The position numbers and the translations under genes were made by a program. A stretch of DNA of 64,000 nt from Pseudomonas putida. Lineage in GTDB: Bacteria; Pseudomonadota; Gammaproteobacteria; Pseudomonadales; Pseudomonadaceae. The DNA lies in contig NZ_CP113097.1 in NCBI RefSeq assembly GCF_026625125.1, positions 434,001 through 498,000 of the forward strand. Direction: 5' to 3'. Shown here piece by piece: positions 57,401 to 64,000 of this stretch. Each line of letters starts with the position of its first letter. The stretch's first letter is position 1. Below the pieces are notes generated by a model. That model made no database searches. It had not been told where the DNA came from and was given only the letters and a program-made list of their open reading frames with translations.

Positions 57401-60041
57401 CCATCGCCTGGGGCAGCGCGGCATATAACGCCGTACACAGATCGCCATAAACGGCGACCGGCGTTTGCGCCCCTGCCTCAGCGTGGACGATGTAACCTGC
57501 CTCGGCGCTGGTAATCACCGTGAAAGACCGTGCATCCGTTGGCCCCACCCTTTCGCGATGAGCAGGCCAGAAGCGGTGCTGGCGAAGTTCGAGGTTGATG
57601 TCAGCGGGCCAGCCAGGCAGCCGTTCGAGTGAATGCATGATCAGCCGGTCGGTGTCGCCGTTGCGAACGCTGGCGAGGAACAGCCCTTCGTAGGCCCGGG
57701 CAAGGCGTACCTGCTGCTGGAAGACGCGTATTTCTTCAGCCAGGCGCAGAGGCAGCTTGCCCGAGCCGAGTGCTGCCAGTTCGCCGCTGGTGGCGTTTCG
57801 CAACACCTCATCGGTGATTGCTGCGGGCACGTTCGGATAGACCCTCTGAATGACTGCCGCGCCGCTAGCCTGGCTGGCGGGGAGCCGCGCGTAGGCACGT
57901 TCGAGCTCGGTGGGCCATCGGCTCCTGTCAGGCAACTGACGGACAGCCTGGTCCAGCCTGAAGCGGGTCAGGGTGTCCTCAAGCAGGGCAGGCAACCGCT
58001 GGTTTTCGGTCAGGACATGGCGCAGCACGTTTTCATGTACATCGCAGACACGCAGTATCTGCAAGGCTGTTTCTTCTGAGAATTGCTCGCTCGCAAGGCC
58101 CATGCGTTGCACCAGGGTCGTCATTGGCCATTGCAGAGGGTGCTCCAGGGGCAACAACCAGGCGCCGGCGCCGTTATGGCGAAGCGCAGGCTCGTGCGCA
58201 ACAGGCCTGGCCGGGTGCACCAGGCGGTATTGGTCAGTGGCCGCAGTGGGCCTGACGATGTACTGGTTACCCTGCACGACAAGCCAGCGCTTGCCTTGAT
58301 AGTGAAGCAAGCCATGTTCGTCGGGTTCCAGGTTTGCGGGCAGCACCTGGGGGCTGCGGTACGGCGTCAGGTCGGGCTTCCACAGGCGGGCCTCACCATT
58401 GGGTAATTCGACAGTTTCCAGCGCTTCGATGAAGGAGGGCGTTTCCACGGGGATCCGTTCCACCTCCGGTTCCTCTCCCGGCCCGCCTGCAGCACCTTCC
58501 CCTGGGTTCTTCAGTGCCTTGGCTGCGGCAGAGAGCGCCGCCATGAGCGCCACGTTCTCGACAACATCGACCAGATACCCGTAGGCCGCATCACGTTCAT
58601 CGTTTTTCCACGCATCGATGCCTTCGTACACCTCGCAGGCCAGCTGTGTCAGGCATACGGCCAGCATCGCCTCGCCCAGGCCCGGGACGAAAAAGCCTGC
58701 GATGTTCAAGCCCGTCAGTACGCGCCCGGCAATCAACTGCCGGTGGGCGAGAGCGGTACGTCGATCGACGATCGCTGTTGGTATCGCGTGGAAAAGCACA
58801 TCCTTTTCGTGGCGCTCGGCTTTCTGGAAGGCCATCACACCCTCGAATGCATGACGAAACGGTTGCGCGACCGGGTACAGCGTTGCATGCGGGTCCGGCA
58901 CTCGCTCATGCAGGCCGCGGACACTCCAGCCGATGGGGGCCAGGCGGTCCTTGAGGCGCGCGATCACCGGGCCTTTGTCGCGGTCGGCTATATGCCTGTC
59001 CAGGTAAGCGATGTTCGCCCTCAGTCGACCGCTCAGGTCGGCCTTCAAGGCTTCCAGGGAGGCGAATTCCTTGAGCGGCGTTTCGTTGTCATCAGGGATG
59101 TACAGCGCCACGGTGTCTTGGGCCGACGTTCGCAAGGTGATGAGCGCGACGCCGGTGAGTTCGGCTTCCCACAGTGTGAGCAGGCTGAAAGCGATCGCCG
59201 GTCCTGCAGATTCGGCTGGGAGCCTGTCGAGGGGGGTGGCAAGGGCGGTGGTGTACAGCACCTCGCTGATATCGCCCTTGAGGCGGGCGAAATGCAGGGA
59301 TTGCCTGAATGCCGATACCTCGGCGCGGCCCAGGGTTCGATACACGTTCAGCGCAGCTTCGTCGGCGCTCAGCTGTGCTGTGGCGTGGGGATAGTAGATG
59401 GCGTGAACCTTGTCGTGGTATTTGCGGCCCAGGTCCAGGTCACGGCACAGCTCGGCAAACGCCTCTGCCTCGATGTTCAGGGTATTGGTGATGGGCACTG
59501 TGCCCATGAAGCGCCGGTGATCGACGATGACGGACTTCTTCAGTGGCCCGCCCTCTGCATCCATCCCATGCTTGACGGCGGCGGCAGCATCGAAGTTGTG
59601 CAGGGCGCAGTGCAGCAGCGAGCGGGTGGCGCGGTCGATGGCCTGACGGCTGTCGATGGCGTTGGCGATGTCGATAAGGCGTGCATCCACCAGGTAGCAG
59701 TTCTGCACATCGACGGTCAGGCCAAACCGTTCGCTGATCGCCTCTGACAGTTGCTGGCTGGCGTAGGACTGCAGCTCGGGAAGCGCTTCAAACAGCCTGC
59801 GCACCTGTGCCGCGTGGTCGCGGTGGCGCGCATGTTCGTCACGCCAGGCGTTGCCGATGTCCGGCATTTGCAGGATCGCCGTGGCCAGCCAGGTGGGGGC
59901 CTGCTCCCCGTCGCGCATTGCGCGCAGGGTGTCGGGGGAGGCTGACTTCAGCCACGCGGGGATTTTCTGCTCGATGGTGGCGTATGGGGTACCCGGTGGG
60001 GGGGTGGTCTTGCCGGTTGGGCTAGGCATCGTGAGGTCCAT
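54498..60041 (-). CDS. Giant DUF6543-LRR protein with NEL-type E3 ubiquitin-ligase domain
   Basis: A 1847-residue accessory protein without a signal peptide. Residues 1 to about 560 resemble the DUF6543 toxin-like region: DLGRKYHDKVHAIYYP near 204, a hydrophobic FFVPGLGEAMLAVCL near 450, and DAAYGYLVDVVENVALMAAL after it. Leucine-rich repeats form two blocks: about 1057-1255 (LPLLRYLDLSGNRFA) and about 1344-1515 (LPQLSSLDLSGNQIGAI, LLDLSSNHISELP). The C-terminus from about 1560 resembles the IpaH/SspH NEL ligase, with TCHDGALQEFNNIELYL placing the catalytic Cys at 1662 in the C-x-D motif. A likely host-directed ubiquitin ligase; its secretion route is not evident. Met at 60029 is an alternative start. 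It is divergent from pip. Confidence 0.8.
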   Translation of the reverse strand: MDLTMPSPTGKTTPPPGTPYATIEQKIPAWLKSASPDTLRAMRDGEQAPTWLATAILQMPDIGNAWRDEHARHRDHAAQVRRLFEALPELQSYASQQLSEAISERFGLTVDVQNCYLVDARLIDIANAIDSRQAIDRATRSLLHCALHNFDAAAAVKHGMDAEGGPLKKSVIVDHRRFMGTVPITNTLNIEAEAFAELCRDLDLGRKYHDKVHAIYYPHATAQLSADEAALNVYRTLGRAEVSAFRQSLHFARLKGDISEVLYTTALATPLDRLPAESAGPAIAFSLLTLWEAELTGVALITLRTSAQDTVALYIPDDNETPLKEFASLEALKADLSGRLRANIAYLDRHIADRDKGPVIARLKDRLAPIGWSVRGLHERVPDPHATLYPVAQPFRHAFEGVMAFQKAERHEKDVLFHAIPTAIVDRRTALAHRQLIAGRVLTGLNIAGFFVPGLGEAMLAVCLTQLACEVYEGIDAWKNDERDAAYGYLVDVVENVALMAALSAAAKALKNPGEGAAGGPGEEPEVERIPVETPSFIEALETVELPNGEARLWKPDLTPYRSPQVLPANLEPDEHGLLHYQGKRWLVVQGNQYIVRPTAATDQYRLVHPARPVAHEPALRHNGAGAWLLPLEHPLQWPMTTLVQRMGLASEQFSEETALQILRVCDVHENVLRHVLTENQRLPALLEDTLTRFRLDQAVRQLPDRSRWPTELERAYARLPASQASGAAVIQRVYPNVPAAITDEVLRNATSGELAALGSGKLPLRLAEEIRVFQQQVRLARAYEGLFLASVRNGDTDRLIMHSLERLPGWPADINLELRQHRFWPAHRERVGPTDARSFTVITSAEAGYIVHAEAGAQTPVAVYGDLCTALYAALPQAMAQVGIVDGADLRLRLQEGPLLSRTSLRQVLGMQPVRPGYRSPMRLANGRIGYPLSGGLPTAPIVSRQALLEAVNATGLAEHTPRSADQILMIIAGGGRNPQQVLGRLQQLVDQRIEMQSRLDDWNEGISTASDQAAQQYSALRQAIMQHWYDTALVEGDSHTSELSLEQVPLADIPMTLPAFFTSNIRRLRLYDLPSGTLAGWAQNERLLQRLLRQVPQLESLEISRAYDPSITPSSFIFSIPTITEHLPGLRALRFINQNVALTSNDMNQLAQLPLLRYLDLSGNRFAQRDSPSFHEFSLDYLGLNAMQLHQWPIGLGSDALERIAHVSLRDNNLRSLPSFLLNEAEAIQRPSSLSLEGNEINETHLQRLLLSENRMNVQVNVDHSPELTQRLERIQNERQQLREAIEGWAQASSSNAPLTQAVLEDRQRIEVAITEFWSRQEQGLQYLRLQLENVALEHFPRRLPAFFGERVTALTLTRVSGSTAQLNELLGRFPNITRLTVEAHVAPMPSLPSALVRLQRLAHLEFRNMGLEIDQAMIEAFARLPQLSSLDLSGNQIGAITQIPANLSANLTSLSLTNMNLQAWPAWCDALLPLELLDLSSNHISELPNHILENIHNPMPISSISMFDNPLSEDTIQRVRTFSDSQHSLSFALDIPDNLILIESSDEGSLLDHPHFPVPFAGDDSPRLEDWALGNQAQNEALSDCWQRLQTLENGQNLLALAGRLRNAAPYLDPTSQAAFCERVRIMLVIAATHEHELPTMSSIAAAALPDPVTGSQTCHDGALQEFNNIELYLMSNRILTDAGDSLPALYRRLLQLYRIGQLELLANSRTGQGDRVSVRLAYRRELARELDLPIADSMRFRGAAMLAPGEISSVLERVRQKENSDAFIQYMLANDDWTRRLRAEYPGRFAEIEQRYGEQVLELAALDLPLTEELALQQNLQDAKEHQELELLQELTRMQGRPE

Positions 60042-60232
60042 TGCAGGAAACGGGACAAGGGACTATGGCGAGTGGAAAAGCCTCGATGGGGTAGATAAAT
60101 CTGGTGGGGTGTCAGCGCAGTGGCAGAGGCATGGCAGGCTTGTGCGGGGGAGTTGTCTTCAGATACATGCTCAAAGCGCAATTCAGGTTTATGATGCCCA
60201 ACGGCAGACTAAATCCTCACACGGAGTGCGCA

Positions 60233-61204
60233 ATGCAGACCCTCTACCCGCAGATCAAACCCTACGCCCGGCACGATCTGGCCGTGGAAGCGCCGCATGT
60301 GCTTTATGTCGATGAAAGCGGCTCGCCTGAAGGTCTGCCGGTGGTGTTCATCCACGGTGGCCCGGGCGCGGGTTGCGATGCCCAGAGCCGTTGCTACTTC
60401 GACCCCAACCTGTACCGCATCATCACGTTCGACCAGCGCGGCTGTGGCCGTTCCACCCCGCATGCAAGCCTGGAGAACAACACCACCTGGCACCTGGTCG
60501 AAGACCTGGAGCGCATTCGCGAGCATCTGGGCATCGACAAGTGGGTACTGTTCGGCGGCTCCTGGGGCTCTACCCTGGCCCTGGCCTATGCCCAGACCCA
60601 CCCCGAGCGGGTTCACGGCCTGATCCTGCGCGGTATCTTCCTGTGCCGCCCGCAAGAGATCGAGTGGTTCTATCAGGAGGGCGCCAGCCGCCTGTTCCCC
60701 GATTACTGGCAGGACTACATCGCGCCGATTCCGCCGGATGAGCGTAATGACCTGGTCAAGGCATTCCACAAGCGCCTGACCGGCAACGACCAGATCGCCC
60801 AGATGCATGCCGCCAAGGCGTGGTCCACCTGGGAGGGCCGCACTGCCACCCTGCGCCCCAACCCGCTGGTGATCGACCGCTTCTCCGAGCCGCAGCGCGC
60901 CTTGTCGATCGCCCGGATCGAATGCCACTACTTCATGAACAACGCGTTCCTCGCACCCGACCAGTTGATCCGGGACATGCCCAAGATCGCCCACCTGCCC
61001 GCCGTGATCGTGCATGGCCGCTATGATGTGATTTGCCCGCTGGACAACGCCTGGGCATTGCACCAGGCATGGCCCAACAGCGAGCTGAAGGTGATCCGCG
61101 ACGCCGGCCATGCGGCGTCCGAGCCGGGGATCACCGATGCGCTGGTGCGGGCCGCCGATCAGATGGCACGTCGCCTGCTCGACCTGCCCCTGGAAGAAGC
61201 ATGA
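60233..61204 (+). CDS. pip: Proline iminopeptidase
   Basis: A 323-residue alpha/beta-hydrolase (S33) removing N-terminal proline from peptides. The oxyanion HGGPGAGC is near residue 44, the nucleophile elbow [14 protein letters not shown] near 109 has the catalytic Ser, and the acid and His are in GRYDVICP and [10 protein letters not shown]. The ATG at 60233 has ACGGAGT upstream; the frame opens earlier without family character. The stop overlaps dtd (ATGA). Confidence 0.95.
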   Translation: MQTLYPQIKPYARHDLAVEAPHVLYVDESGSPEGLPVVFIHGGPGAGCDAQSRCYFDPNLYRIITFDQRGCGRSTPHASLENNTTWHLVEDLERIREHLGIDKWVLFGGSWGSTLALAYAQTHPERVHGLILRGIFLCRPQEIEWFYQEGASRLFPDYWQDYIAPIPPDERNDLVKAFHKRLTGNDQIAQMHAAKAWSTWEGRTATLRPNPLVIDRFSEPQRALSIARIECHYFMNNAFLAPDQLIRDMPKIAHLPAVIVHGRYDVICPLDNAWALHQAWPNSELKVIRDAGHAASEPGITDALVRAADQMARRLLDLPLEEA

Positions 61205-61638
61205 AGGGGCTGCTGCAGCGTGTGCGCGGCGCGCGGGTAGAGGTGGCGGGTGAAATTGTCGGCGCCATCGACCAGGGCTTGCTGGTGCTGGTGGCGGTAG
61301 AGCCTGAAGATACCCGTGAACAGGCCGATAAACTGTTGCACAAGTTGCTCAACTACCGCGTGTTCAGCGATGAGCAGGGCAAGATGAACCTGTCCCTCAA
61401 GGATGTGGGCGGCGGTTTGCTGCTGGTGTCGCAGTTCACGTTGGCGGCGGACACCCGCAGCGGCATGCGTCCGAGCTTCTCGACGGCTGCACCGCCAGCG
61501 CTCGGTGCCGAACTGTTCGACTATCTTTTGCAGCAAGCCCAGGGCCAGCATGCCGATGTGGCGAGCGGCCGATTCGGTGCCGACATGCAGGTTCACCTGG
61601 TCAATGATGGCCCTGTGACTTTTCTGTTACAAATATGA
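61201..61638 (+). CDS. dtd: D-aminoacyl-tRNA deacylase
   Basis: A 145-residue homodimeric enzyme clearing D-amino acids (and Gly) from mis-charged tRNA. The diagnostic motifs are [17 protein letters not shown] (active-site SQFTL) and NDGPVTFLL with the cross-subunit Gly-Pro element. It overlaps the pip stop by 4 bp, so the two are translationally coupled. No strong terminator follows. Confidence 0.96.
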   Translation: MKGLLQRVRGARVEVAGEIVGAIDQGLLVLVAVEPEDTREQADKLLHKLLNYRVFSDEQGKMNLSLKDVGGGLLLVSQFTLAADTRSGMRPSFSTAAPPALGAELFDYLLQQAQGQHADVASGRFGADMQVHLVNDGPVTFLLQI

Positions 61639-61693
61639 ATGAAAAAACGGCCTTGGTTGTGCGAAACAAGGGGTTTTGTACGATAAATAGTTG

Positions 61694-61729
61694 ATCCAGC
61701 CTGATGCGTTGTAACGCATCCTGCTGGAT
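61694..61729. promoter_or_regulatory. Long hairpin in the dtd-opgG gap
   Basis: ATCCAGC-ctg-ATGCGTT and its near-perfect complement AACGCAT-cct-GCTGGAT form a 17-bp stem with a 3-base internal mismatch and a 2-base loop. A small CCTGCG-tt-CGCAGG hairpin follows at 61748-61761. It could end the dtd transcript or sit in the opgG leader. The remaining sequence to 61900 shows no clear promoter. Confidence 0.5.
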
Positions 61730-61900
61730 AATCGCGCGCTGTTAAGGCCTGCGTTCGCAGGTTCGTTTTACTCTGACTCGAGCATTGTCTGGAACCGTTT
61801 GGGGAATCATTACGCCCTCACGGGGTCCGAACAGTGCTCGCCAACCCGGCATTTGTCGCTGGCCGTTGGTTTCATGATCTGTTTTCGGCGAGGGTTGCTC

Positions 61901-63640
61901 GTGATTGTTAGTCCCCATAAAGCATCTAGAATCCCCGGCAATCGGCTGCGCAAGGCCCTGATGGCCAGTGCGGCACTGGTCGGCCTGATGAGCGCGGGCC
62001 ACCTGTGGGCATTCAATCTTGACGATGTTGCAGCCAAGGCAAAGGATCTCGCCGGCCAGAAGTACGAAGCACCGAAAAGCAATCTGCCGGCAGTGTTCCG
62101 CGACATGAAATTCGCGGATTACCAGAAGATTCACTTCCTGCAGGAAAAGGCCGAGTGGGCCAAGGACAAGACGCCGTTCAAGCTGTCCTTCTACCACCAG
62201 GGCATGCACTTCGACACACCGGTGAAAATCAACGAAGTCACCGCCACCTCCGTCGAGGAAATCAAGTACGACCCGAGCCGTTTCGAGTTCGGTGACGTGC
62301 CGCACGACCCTGAAACCACCAAGAACCTCGGCTACGCCGGTTTCCGCGTGCTTTACCCGATCAACAAGGCCGACAAGCAGGACGAAATCATGACCCTGCT
62401 GGGGGCCAGTTATTTCCGCGTGGTCGGCAAAGGGCATGTGTACGGCCTGTCGGCCCGTGGCCTGGCCATCGACACCGCGCTGCCTTCGGGCGAAGAGTTC
62501 CCGCGTTTCACCGAATTCTGGGTCGAAAAACCCAAGCCGGCCGACAAGCACCTGGTGATCTACGCCTTGCTGGATTCGCCGCGCTCGACCGGTGCCTACA
62601 AGCTGATCCTGCGCCCGGGCAACGATACCGTGGTCGATGTGCAGTCCCGCGTGTTCCTGCGTGACCACGTCAGCCGTCTGGGCATCGCGCCGCTGACCAG
62701 CATGTTCCTGTTCGGTCCTAACCAGCCGTCCAAGGTCATGAACTATCGCCCGGCCCTGCATGACTCCGAAGGCCTGTCGATCCACGCCGGTAACGGCGAG
62801 TGGCTGTGGCGCCCGCTGAACAACCCCAAACACCTGTCGGTAAGCAACTTCAGCGTCGAGAACCCGCGCGGTTTCGGCCTGATGCAGCGTCATCGCGAGT
62901 TCAAGGATTACGAAGACCTCGACGACAACTACCAGAAGCGTCCGAGCGCCTGGATCGAGCCTAAGGGCGATTGGGGCAAGGGCACCGTCGATCTGGTCGA
63001 GATCCCGACCGCCGACGAAACCAACGACAATATAGTTGCCTTCTGGAGCCCGGAAACCTTGCCAGAACCAGGCAAGCCGTTCGAGTACGCCTACCGCCTG
63101 CACTGGACCATCGACGAGGCGCGTTTCCAGGCCCAGGAGCTGGGTTCGGTGACCCAGACCATGCGTTCCACCGGTGACGTCAAGCAGTCCAACCTGATCC
63201 GTCAACCAGACGGCAGCGTGGCGTTCTTGGTCGACTTCGCCGGCCCGGCCTTGGCCGCCCTGCCGGAAGACGCGGCGGTACGCAGCCAGATCAGCGTCGG
63301 CGACAACGCTGAGGTGGTCGAGAACAATCTGCGCTATAACCCAGAGACCAAGGGCTGGCGCCTGACCCTGCGGATGAAGATCAAGGAGGCCAACAAGGCT
63401 ACCGAGATGCGTGCCGCACTGGTTCGTGACGTTCCGGTCGAGGCGGCCAAGCCTGCCGAAGAAGCCAAGCAGGACAAGGCCGCGACCAAGCATGGCAAGG
63501 CTGAAAAAACTGCCAAGGCCGAGCAACCTGCCAAGGCTGAACAACCTGCCGCCGACGCGGCATCCACCAACGGGGCCCCGGCCACCACTGAACAAGTGCT
63601 GACCGAGACCTGGAGCTATCAGTTGCCTGCCGATGAGTAA
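61901..63640 (+). CDS. opgG: Osmoregulated periplasmic glucan biosynthesis protein OpgG
   Basis: A 579-residue periplasmic protein needed to build OPG glucan backbones with OpgH. A signal-type segment ([21 protein letters not shown], about 16-36) precedes [20 protein letters not shown]. OpgG motifs include [28 protein letters not shown] and [12 protein letters not shown]. The GTG at 61901 with GAGGG upstream is preferred; the frame opens earlier at 61799. Between the folded part and the usual end [17 protein letters not shown] lies a Lys/Ala/Glu-rich tract (about 505-560) with repeated [12 protein letters not shown]. Confidence 0.94.
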   Translation: MIVSPHKASRIPGNRLRKALMASAALVGLMSAGHLWAFNLDDVAAKAKDLAGQKYEAPKSNLPAVFRDMKFADYQKIHFLQEKAEWAKDKTPFKLSFYHQGMHFDTPVKINEVTATSVEEIKYDPSRFEFGDVPHDPETTKNLGYAGFRVLYPINKADKQDEIMTLLGASYFRVVGKGHVYGLSARGLAIDTALPSGEEFPRFTEFWVEKPKPADKHLVIYALLDSPRSTGAYKLILRPGNDTVVDVQSRVFLRDHVSRLGIAPLTSMFLFGPNQPSKVMNYRPALHDSEGLSIHAGNGEWLWRPLNNPKHLSVSNFSVENPRGFGLMQRHREFKDYEDLDDNYQKRPSAWIEPKGDWGKGTVDLVEIPTADETNDNIVAFWSPETLPEPGKPFEYAYRLHWTIDEARFQAQELGSVTQTMRSTGDVKQSNLIRQPDGSVAFLVDFAGPALAALPEDAAVRSQISVGDNAEVVENNLRYNPETKGWRLTLRMKIKEANKATEMRAALVRDVPVEAAKPAEEAKQDKAATKHGKAEKTAKAEQPAKAEQPAADAASTNGAPATTEQVLTETWSYQLPADE

Positions 63641-64000
63641 CTCAAGCGCAAGGCCGGAATCGCTTGGCGAGTACCTGGCCCACCTCCCACTGAGCGATGA
63701 GCAGCGCGCGGAACTCGCCAGCTGTACCTCGTTCAGTGAGCTGCACCAACGCCTGGCGGGCAATGCGCCCGCCACCACCCACGAGGCCGTGCAGGCCTCG
63801 GTGGGCCCGCGCCTGACGGTGGGCAGCGCCGCCGAACTGGAAGACGCCGAGATGCTCGGCGTCGACGGCAGCGGCCGGCTCTGCCTGAAGATCGCACCGC
63901 CGATCAAGCGCACCCGGGTTGTGCCCGAGCCCTGGCGTACCAATGTGCTGATCCGCGTGTGGCGGCGCATGACCGGCCGCACCAATGCGCCGCAGCCGCC
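63633..64000 (+). CDS. opgH: Glucan glucosyltransferase OpgH, N-terminal part (cut by window edge)
   Basis: The first 122 codons of the inner-membrane glucosyltransferase that polymerises OPG backbones. It starts [20 protein letters not shown] and reaches the cytoplasmic segment [20 protein letters not shown] before the first membrane helix. The ATG at 63633 overlaps the opgG stop by 8 bp, the usual coupled opgGH arrangement. The catalytic and membrane parts lie beyond the window. Confidence 0.9.
   Translation, partial: MSNSSARPESLGEYLAHLPLSDEQRAELASCTSFSELHQRLAGNAPATTHEAVQASVGPRLTVGSAAELEDAEMLGVDGSGRLCLKIAPPIKRTRVVPEPWRTNVLIRVWRRMTGRTNAPQP

Noticed and set aside
61742..63985. 747-residue leftward open frame antisense to opgG and opgH
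   Set aside because: An antisense shadow covering two well-supported genes; no ribosome-binding site or family motif.

Overview
The window reads as core chromosome of a fluorescent pseudomonad, most likely of the Pseudomonas putida group. The evidence is the gene content and order (betT/betIBA, gpmI-envC-ctpA-yibQ, secB-grxC, ntrBC-glnA-thiI-bipA, glgP-fbp, a complete hut cluster, pip-dtd-opgGH), the high-GC codon usage, and Pseudomonas-type REP palindromes. No rRNA, tRNA, CRISPR array, insertion sequence or prophage was seen.

Layout. 1-3.1 kb: start of a large mechanosensitive channel gene (mscK, cut by the window edge) and the K+/H+ antiporter nhaP2. 3.2-9.7 kb: choline uptake and oxidation to glycine betaine (betA, betB, betI leftward; betT rightward), with a perfect 20-bp palindrome as candidate BetI operator and a candidate sigma-54 promoter before betT. 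9.8-14.4 kb: an accessory gene for a 1555-residue dermonecrotic-toxin-like (DUF6543-type) protein. 14.5-19.8 kb: the leftward gpmI, envC, ctpA, yibQ block. 20.0-22.2 kb: rhodanese-like protein, grxC, secB, trmL and a small membrane protein, followed by five tandem copies of a noncoding ~60-bp repeat. 22.7-27.8 kb: nitrogen control (ntrC, ntrB, a periplasmic chorismate mutase, glnA) with a readable sigma-54/NtrC control region in front of glnA. 28.0-31.5 kb: thiI and bipA. 31.5-34.3 kb: a more AT-rich accessory patch with a frameshifted TSUP permease, a hypothetical gene, and an 88-bp perfect direct repeat duplicating the 3' end of a ykgJ-type gene. 34.5-41.7 kb: glgP, fbp, a DUF924 gene, a chemoreceptor, a small lipoprotein and a lipocalin. 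41.7-54.4 kb: histidine utilisation. 54.5-60.0 kb: a second giant accessory gene, a 1847-residue protein with a DUF6543-like N-terminus, two leucine-rich-repeat blocks and an IpaH-like NEL ubiquitin-ligase C-terminus with the C-x-D catalytic motif. 60.2-64.0 kb: pip, dtd, opgG and the start of opgH.

How parts work together. Choline enters through BetT and is oxidised by BetA and BetB under BetI. NtrBC and glnA set nitrogen assimilation. The hut genes import histidine (HutXWV) and degrade it by the five-step route HutH, HutU, HutI, HutF, HutG, under HutC. Both hut control regions carry TGTATA/CTTGTA-type operators; the one before hutU overlaps the predicted start site of a good sigma-54 promoter. 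An extra HutH-like gene in the hut operon lacks exactly the Ala-Ser-Gly tripeptide that forms the catalytic MIO group.

The least ordinary elements are the two giant toxin-like proteins, the MIO-less HutH paralogue, the 3'-end-duplicating mini-island next to ykgJ, and the ~60-bp tandem repeat array.
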